Assembly: GCA_945862385.1 (NCBI GenBank)
Contig: CAMAXV010000007.1
Location: 1-64,000 of the forward strand
Source: Chitinophaga pinensis
GTDB lineage: Bacteria > Bacteroidota > Bacteroidia > Chitinophagales > Chitinophagaceae
Length of the DNA: 64,000 bases
Direction: 5' to 3'
The notes below the pieces were generated by a model. It had not been told where the DNA came from. It searched no databases and saw nothing but the letters and a program-made list of their open reading frames with translations. Both the position numbers and the translations under genes were made by a program. Of this stretch, positions 59,081-64,000 are shown in pieces. How positions within the stretch are numbered: position 1 is the stretch's first letter; the number at the start of each line of letters is the position of its first letter.

Positions 59081-59518
59081 CTATTGGGGGGAGGAAGCGC
59101 CGTAAACAGAAGCGTCAAGCTTCATTTGTTTAATCATGGCCCTCAAGCCATTTGAGCGTGTTTGTGCAAGGTGTGAACTTAATCCAGTGTTCTCGATGAC
59201 AGATAACGGAGCCTGAACAATATCAGCTGGTTTTTGTCCGCTCAATACCTGTATCATCAGGCTTACCAGACCTTTAACAATCATGGCATCACTGTCTCCT
59301 TCAAAATAAACCAGTCCATCTTTGTGATAGGAATGTATCCATACACTAGACTGACAACCTTTTATCTTATAGTCATCTGTTTTAAATGAAGCATCCAGCA
59401 TGGGTAATTTTCTGCCCAGGTCTATCAGGTATTCATACTTTTCTTCCCATGTTTCAAACATGGCAAAGTCTTCTGTCAGTTCCTGTTCTATTGCTGCTAT
59501 GGATCTTGTTTCCTGCAT
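59081..59518 (-). CDS. sufE: Cysteine desulfurase activator SufE
   Basis: A 145-residue protein that accepts persulfide sulfur from SufS and passes it to the SufBCD scaffold. The sulfur-carrying cysteine lies in YKIKGCQSSVWIHSY near residue 54. The N-terminal WEEKYEYLIDLGRKLP and the C-terminal STGL-like region (SVIENTGLSSHLAQTRSNGL) are typical. The gene starts directly after the sufS stop, with no gap. Confidence 0.93.
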   Translation of the reverse strand: MQETRSIAAIEQELTEDFAMFETWEEKYEYLIDLGRKLPMLDASFKTDDYKIKGCQSSVWIHSYHKDGLVYFEGDSDAMIVKGLVSLMIQVLSGQKPADIVQAPLSVIENTGLSSHLAQTRSNGLRAMIKQMKLDASVYGASSPQ

Positions 59519-60757
59519 TTATTTGAGCATCTTGATTGACTTGTTCAATGCTTGTGCAAAGATATCGATTTCTTCAAATGTATTGTATGCGGCAAACGAA
59601 GCTCTGGTAGTGCCCACAATACCAAGTCTTTTCATGAGTGGTTGCGCGCAATGATGACCTGTTCTTACTGCAATACCCTGATTGTCTAACAGAATAGCAA
59701 GGTCTTGCGGATGGATGTCGTCAATGGTAAAAGATACAACACTCACTTTATTGGCAACATTACCCCTTATATGAAGGCCGTCAATTGTTTCAAGTTTTTC
59801 GGTGGCATAACGCAACAGGGCGTCTTCATGTGCATGAATATTTTTTTTGCCTATATCCTGTATGAAATCCACAGCCGGTTTAAGTGCAATGAAGTCTGCA
59901 ATGTTTGGCGTACCTGCCTCGAATTTGAAGGGCAATTCGTTGTAAGTGGTTTTTTCAAAAGTAACTTCCTTGATCATCTCTCCTCCGCCCTGGTAAGGTG
60001 GAAGCATTTCAAGTAATGCCTTTTTCCCATAAAGTATCCCTGTTCCTGTAGGACCATAAATTTTATGTCCCGAAAAAACAAGAAAGTCACAGTCCAACTG
60101 CTGCACATCCAGTTCAAGATGCACACTTGACTGTGCCGCATCAACCAGTACGAGTGCATCAAATTTATGTGCGAGTGTAATGATATCTTCTACAGGATTA
60201 ATAACACCAAGTGCATTGGATGCATGAACGATTGAAACAAACCTGGTTTTTTCATTCAGCATATTTTGGAATGCTTCCATGTCGAGGACACCGTTGTCGT
60301 CAATTGGAATGACCCTTAATTGGGCACCCCTTGCTTCAGCTACCATCTGCCAGGGTACAATGTTGGCATGATGTTCAAGGCTGGAGATGATGATTTCATC
60401 GCCTTTTTGAAGATGCGTATTCCCCCATGCAGAAGCAACCAGGTTGATACTTTCTGTAGTGCCTTTTGTAAAAATTATTTCCTCTGGAACTGCTGCTCCA
60501 ATGAAATGCTGAATGCTGTGTCTGGTCGCTTCAAATGCTGCTGTAGCCTCATCTGCAAGCGTGTGCAAGCCCCTGTGGATGTTGGCATTGTAATGGCTGT
60601 AATAATGCGTGAGGGCCTCAATAACCTGGATTGGTTTCTGAGCGGTTGCCGCATTATCAAAATAAATCAGATCTCTGCCTTTTACCTTTCTGTTCAGGAT
60701 TGGGAAAAGGTTCCTGATAGTTTCGACGTTATATCCGGATTGTGATTCTGCCATCAT
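59519..60757 (-). CDS. sufS: Cysteine desulfurase SufS
   Basis: A 412-residue group II cysteine desulfurase that takes sulfur from cysteine using PLP. The PLP lysine is in VFSGHKIYGPTG (near residue 235) and the catalytic cysteine in RTGHHCAQPLMKRLG near 370. The N-terminal YFDNAATAQKP is typical. It overlaps the sufD stop by four bases and abuts sufE, consistent with a SUF operon in the order B-C-D-S-E. Confidence 0.95.
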   Translation of the reverse strand: MMAESQSGYNVETIRNLFPILNRKVKGRDLIYFDNAATAQKPIQVIEALTHYYSHYNANIHRGLHTLADEATAAFEATRHSIQHFIGAAVPEEIIFTKGTTESINLVASAWGNTHLQKGDEIIISSLEHHANIVPWQMVAEARGAQLRVIPIDDNGVLDMEAFQNMLNEKTRFVSIVHASNALGVINPVEDIITLAHKFDALVLVDAAQSSVHLELDVQQLDCDFLVFSGHKIYGPTGTGILYGKKALLEMLPPYQGGGEMIKEVTFEKTTYNELPFKFEAGTPNIADFIALKPAVDFIQDIGKKNIHAHEDALLRYATEKLETIDGLHIRGNVANKVSVVSFTIDDIHPQDLAILLDNQGIAVRTGHHCAQPLMKRLGIVGTTRASFAAYNTFEEIDIFAQALNKSIKMLK

Positions 60758-62052
60758 ATGGTAAATGATAATCTATTGGAAATAAGCTTGTCTGCAAATG
60801 TCCTTACATGTTCATCTTTAATCTGGTCGAGGATATCCATTGCAAAGGCATGCAGTAAGAGTGCCTGAGCATTTTCTATGCTGATTCCTCTTGCCCTTAG
60901 GTAGAACAAAGCATCTTCATCCAGTTTGCCAATGGTGCATCCGTGTGAACATTTGACATCGTCGGCGAAAATTTCCAGCTGTGGTTTGGTATTGGCAGCA
61001 GAATTACTTCCTATAAGAATATTTTTGTTCGACTGATAAGCGTTTGTTTTTTGTGCGTCTTTACGTACAAAAATTTTACCATTGAATACGCCGGTAGAAT
61101 GACCATCCATGATGCCTTTGTACAGTTCGTTACTGTAACAATGCGGCATTGCATTGTCAACAATGGTATGATTATCTGCAAGCGTTTCACCCTCTAGCAG
61201 GTATAAACCGTACATATGGCTTTCACCATGTTCTGCTTCCATCACCATGTTGAGGTTATTCCGAACTACATTACCACTTAAGGTAATGGTTACAGCATGG
61301 GTGAGTGATTTGGCAAGCTGACGGATATGTGTTGTTCCTGTATGGCTGGAAGCATTTCCTTCATCCTGAATCTTGATGTAATTGAGTACAGCATCCTGAG
61401 AGGTACAAATTTCTAATACTTCATTGGTCAGTGTATCTCCCGAACCCCAATTGATATAGTGTTCAACAACGGTAGCCTGAGCACCTGTTTCAATGTTGAC
61501 AAGAACCCTGGGTTGGGAAAAACGGAGTCCGTTTGATGAATCTGAAAAATGATATATGGCTACAGGTGCTGTTAGTGATTTACCTTTTTTAACACGCATG
61601 TAAACACCACCTGCAGCAAATGCACCATTGAGTGCATTGATGCCGTCTGTGTGGTAACGCGCGCTGTGGCCAAGGTTTTGCTTGACAAATAATGCATCCT
61701 CATCATTAGATGCTGTTTCTAATGATTTTACGATAAGGCTGGACTCATCATCCTGAATATGACTTAATTCATGTACAAAGTATCCATTTACAAAAATGAT
61801 GCTGTTCGCACTTTCCAATCCGGGCAGCATGAAGCTGCTGATGGTTTCTTTTGCAGGTAATTGATGTTGTCCTGCAATGAGCTTATCTGAAAACAAATTC
61901 CTGATACGGGTATATCTCCACTCTTCATGTTTCAGTGCTGGCAGTCCCCAGTTTGAAAAATTAGTCCAGTTTTCCTGCTGGAATGCAGACAATCCTGATT
62001 GTGCAGATGATGATGCCGTATATGTATCCTGTAAAATTGTTTTTACGTCCAT
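60754..62052 (-). CDS. sufD: Fe-S assembly scaffold subunit SufD
   Basis: A 432-residue right-handed beta-helix protein that partners SufB on the SufBCD scaffold. The C-terminal SHGCTIGKLDEDALFYLRARGIS carries the His-Gly-Cys signature shared with SufB, and the N-terminal helical part starts FSNWGLPALKHEEWRYT. It lies 1 base after sufC and overlaps sufS by four. It is required for iron entry in the E. coli complex (established for the family). Confidence 0.93.
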   Translation of the reverse strand: MDVKTILQDTYTASSSAQSGLSAFQQENWTNFSNWGLPALKHEEWRYTRIRNLFSDKLIAGQHQLPAKETISSFMLPGLESANSIIFVNGYFVHELSHIQDDESSLIVKSLETASNDEDALFVKQNLGHSARYHTDGINALNGAFAAGGVYMRVKKGKSLTAPVAIYHFSDSSNGLRFSQPRVLVNIETGAQATVVEHYINWGSGDTLTNEVLEICTSQDAVLNYIKIQDEGNASSHTGTTHIRQLAKSLTHAVTITLSGNVVRNNLNMVMEAEHGESHMYGLYLLEGETLADNHTIVDNAMPHCYSNELYKGIMDGHSTGVFNGKIFVRKDAQKTNAYQSNKNILIGSNSAANTKPQLEIFADDVKCSHGCTIGKLDEDALFYLRARGISIENAQALLLHAFAMDILDQIKDEHVRTFADKLISNRLSFTI

Positions 62053-62053
62053 G

Positions 62054-62815
62054 TTACACAGTTTCCTTTTCTACTTCTGCCTTGATGAAATCATATCCCT
62101 TTTCTTCCAGTTCGAGCGCCAGTTCTTTGGTTCCGGAGCGGACAATCCTACCGTTATAAAGTACATGAACAAAATCTGGTACAATATAGTCTAGCAAGCG
62201 CTGGTAGTGTGTTACAACCAGGAAGGAATTGTTGGATGACCGTAATTCGTTTACGCCATTGGCAACAATCCTGAGTGCATCAATGTCAAGTCCTGAATCT
62301 GTTTCATCCAGTATGGCCAGTTTGGGTTCAAGCATGGCCATCTGAAATATTTCATTTCTTTTCTTTTCACCACCTGAAAATCCTTCATTAAGCGACCTGG
62401 AGAGAAGCGACTGGTCTATCTGAACCAGTTTCATTTTTTCCTTCATCGTCCTGAGGAACTGGGCAGCGTCAAGTGGGTCAAGGCCCTGATATTTTCTTTT
62501 TTCGTTCACTGCAGTTTTGATGAAATTGGTGGTACTCACACCAGGGATTTCAACCGGATACTGAAAGGCCAGGAATAATCCTTCCTTTGCACGGTCTTCA
62601 GGTGAAAGTTCGAGTAGGTCCTTGCCCAGGAAATCTATTGAGCCGCCAGTAACTTCATAATCTTCCCTTCCTGCAAGCACCGATGCTAATGTACTTTTAC
62701 CGGAACCGTTTGGTCCCATTATAGCATGCACCTCTCCTGGTTTTATTTCCAGATTGATACCTTTCAATATTTCCTTTTCTTCAATTCTTGCCTGCAGATT
62801 TTCGATCTTTAACAT
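62054..62815 (-). CDS. sufC: Fe-S assembly ATPase SufC
   Basis: A 253-residue ABC-type ATPase that drives conformational change in SufBCD; no membrane partner. Walker A is GPNGSGKST, and the signature reads LNEGFSGGEKKRNEIFQMAML, with Walker B LAILDETDSGLDID following. The switch histidine is in VVTHYQRLL. Strong identity with the family; 28 bases from sufB. Confidence 0.96.
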   Translation of the reverse strand: MLKIENLQARIEEKEILKGINLEIKPGEVHAIMGPNGSGKSTLASVLAGREDYEVTGGSIDFLGKDLLELSPEDRAKEGLFLAFQYPVEIPGVSTTNFIKTAVNEKRKYQGLDPLDAAQFLRTMKEKMKLVQIDQSLLSRSLNEGFSGGEKKRNEIFQMAMLEPKLAILDETDSGLDIDALRIVANGVNELRSSNNSFLVVTHYQRLLDYIVPDFVHVLYNGRIVRSGTKELALELEEKGYDFIKAEVEKETV

Positions 62816-62843
62816 ATTGCTATTTTGTCGTTTTACAGTTTTA

Positions 62844-64000
62844 TTATCCTACACTGCCTTCAAGGCTTATTGCCAGCAGTTTTTGGGCTTCTACCGCAAA
62901 TTCCATTGGTAGCTGGTTCATAACCTCTTTGGCAAAGCCGTTGATGATCAGTGCTACAGCGGTTTCTGTATCTATTCCGCGCTGGTTGCAGTAAAATATT
63001 TGATCTTCTCCAATTTTAGAGGTGGTCGCTTCATGTTCCACCATGGCAGTGTTGTTTTTTACCTCTATATAAGGGAAAGTATGCGCGCCGCACTTATCGC
63101 CCAGCAAAAGTGAATCGCACTGGGAGAAATTACGTGCATCGCTGGCATTTTTAGCTACGCTAACCAATCCCCGGTAAGAGTTCTGACTCTTACCGGCAGA
63201 AATTCCTTTTGATACGATTCGGCTTCTGGTGTTTTTACCGAGATGCACCATCTTGGTGCCCGTGTCAGCCTGCTGAAAATTATTCGTTACAGCAACAGAG
63301 TAAAATTCACCGATGCTGTAATCTCCTTTGAGGATTACACTGGGGTATTTCCAGGTGATGCTTGATCCCGTTTCAACCTGCGTCCAGGAAATTTTTGAAT
63401 GGTTCCCGGCACAGATTCCTCTTTTGGTTACAAAATTGTAAATACCTCCTTTACCTTCTTTGTCGCCAGGATACCAGTTCTGTACAGTAGAATACTTTAC
63501 CTCAGCTTTTTCCATCGCTACAATTTCCACAACAGCAGCGTGCAGCTGATTTTCATCCCGCATGGGAGCTGTACAGCCCTCGAGGTAGCTTACATAACTG
63601 CCTTCTTCCGCAACAATAAGGGTTCTTTCAAACTGACCAGTATTGGCTGCATTGATCCTGAAATAAGTTGACAGTTCCATCGGGCACCTTACGCCTTTGG
63701 GAATATAACAGAAAGATCCGTCGCTGAATACAGCGGCGTTCAATGCTGTAAAGTAATTGTCCGTTGCAGGAACAACAGAACCAAGGTGTTTTTTAATCAG
63801 ATCAGGGTGTTCCTGAATGGCATCACTCATGGAACAAAAGATAACGCCAACTTTGGAGAGTTCCTCTCTGAAAGTGGTGGCAACGGATACGCTATCAATA
63901 ACAGCGTCAACAGCAATGCCTGAAATACGCTTTTGCTCGTCCAGTGAAATACCCAGTTTTTCAAATGTTTTTCTGAGTTCCGGATCAATTTCATCCAGGC
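62844..64000 (-). CDS. sufB: Fe-S assembly scaffold subunit SufB, N-terminus outside the window
   Basis: The frame stays open to the window edge: translation continues upstream of the internal Met at 63830 as [18 protein letters not shown], a normal SufB sequence. SufB is the scaffold that builds the cluster; the catalytic region has [23 protein letters not shown] and HFGxx-like strands. The C-terminal cysteine is in [19 protein letters not shown]. About 80-90 N-terminal residues are missing. It is the first visible gene of the SUF operon on this strand. Confidence 0.95.
   Translation of the reverse strand, partial: LDEIDPELRKTFEKLGISLDEQKRISGIAVDAVIDSVSVATTFREELSKVGVIFCSMSDAIQEHPDLIKKHLGSVVPATDNYFTALNAAVFSDGSFCYIPKGVRCPMELSTYFRINAANTGQFERTLIVAEEGSYVSYLEGCTAPMRDENQLHAAVVEIVAMEKAEVKYSTVQNWYPGDKEGKGGIYNFVTKRGICAGNHSKISWTQVETGSSITWKYPSVILKGDYSIGEFYSVAVTNNFQQADTGTKMVHLGKNTRSRIVSKGISAGKSQNSYRGLVSVAKNASDARNFSQCDSLLLGDKCGAHTFPYIEVKNNTAMVEHEATTSKIGEDQIFYCNQRGIDTETAVALIINGFAKEVMNQLPMEFAVEAQKLLAISLEGSVG

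Overview
The window reads as chromosome from a Bacteroidota bacterium, most likely of the Chitinophagaceae type (inference). Supporting signs are promoter boxes of the TAnnTTTG class, weak Shine-Dalgarno signals, an SprE/PorW-like repeat protein, the fused DAHP synthase/chorismate mutase, a SUF operon ending in a SufT-like gene, and Planctomycete-style DUF1501/DUF1553 proteins. No phage, plasmid, CRISPR or complete insertion sequence was seen. Gene density is high; the longest gene-free stretches are under 300 bases and hold promoters, leaders or terminators.

Layout. 1-3.1 kb: 3' end of lipB, a secreted protein, a PLP enzyme and a sugar nucleotidyltransferase. 3.2-5.2 kb: an ECF sigma factor, a membrane protease with an anti-sigma-like N-terminus, and a divergent 59-residue lipoprotein, with matching promoters GGGTTAC-N14-CGTATT in both directions. 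5.3-7.0 kb: a DEAD-box helicase. 7.0-15.0 kb: an aromatic amino acid operon (pheA, aminotransferase, tyrA, DAHP synthase/chorismate mutase, an IS200-like protein without its catalytic tyrosine, aroB, aroA, aroC), preceded by a leader peptide with nine consecutive Phe/Tyr codons and a terminator. 15.0-19.2 kb: a tightly packed five-gene operon of unclear purpose. 19.3-28 kb: envelope genes (RlpA-like, beta-barrel, PBP1A, SprE-like), ATP synthase accessory genes without the synthase, a SprT-like protease and a GNAT enzyme.

28-29.8 kb encodes a proton-pumping rhodopsin and a Blh beta-carotene cleavage enzyme that could supply its retinal. 29.9-34.7 kb is the thrABC operon; its first gene has a decayed aspartokinase domain and follows a Thr-rich leader peptide. 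PEP carboxylase, which makes the aspartate-family precursor oxaloacetate, is divergent from it. 37.4-38.8 kb carries small membrane and RNA-binding proteins.

38.9-48.8 kb is a sulfated-polysaccharide locus: a broken sulfatase, a heparinase II/III-type lyase, three intact sulfatases and an unsaturated uronyl hydrolase, with an 18-base perfect palindrome before the lyase. It has no SusC/SusD pair. After a tRNA-Ala, a DJ-1-like protein and a GMC oxidoreductase, one co-directional run from the right edge back to 51.3 kb joins sufBCDSE, a seven-heme cytochrome, a SufT-like gene, a cytochrome/LRR fusion, a PSD1 protein and a DUF1501 protein.

Most promising for novelty: the domesticated transposase-like protein inside the aromatic operon, the paired sigma/protease/lipoprotein module, the two amino-acid leader peptides, and the ThrA pseudokinase.
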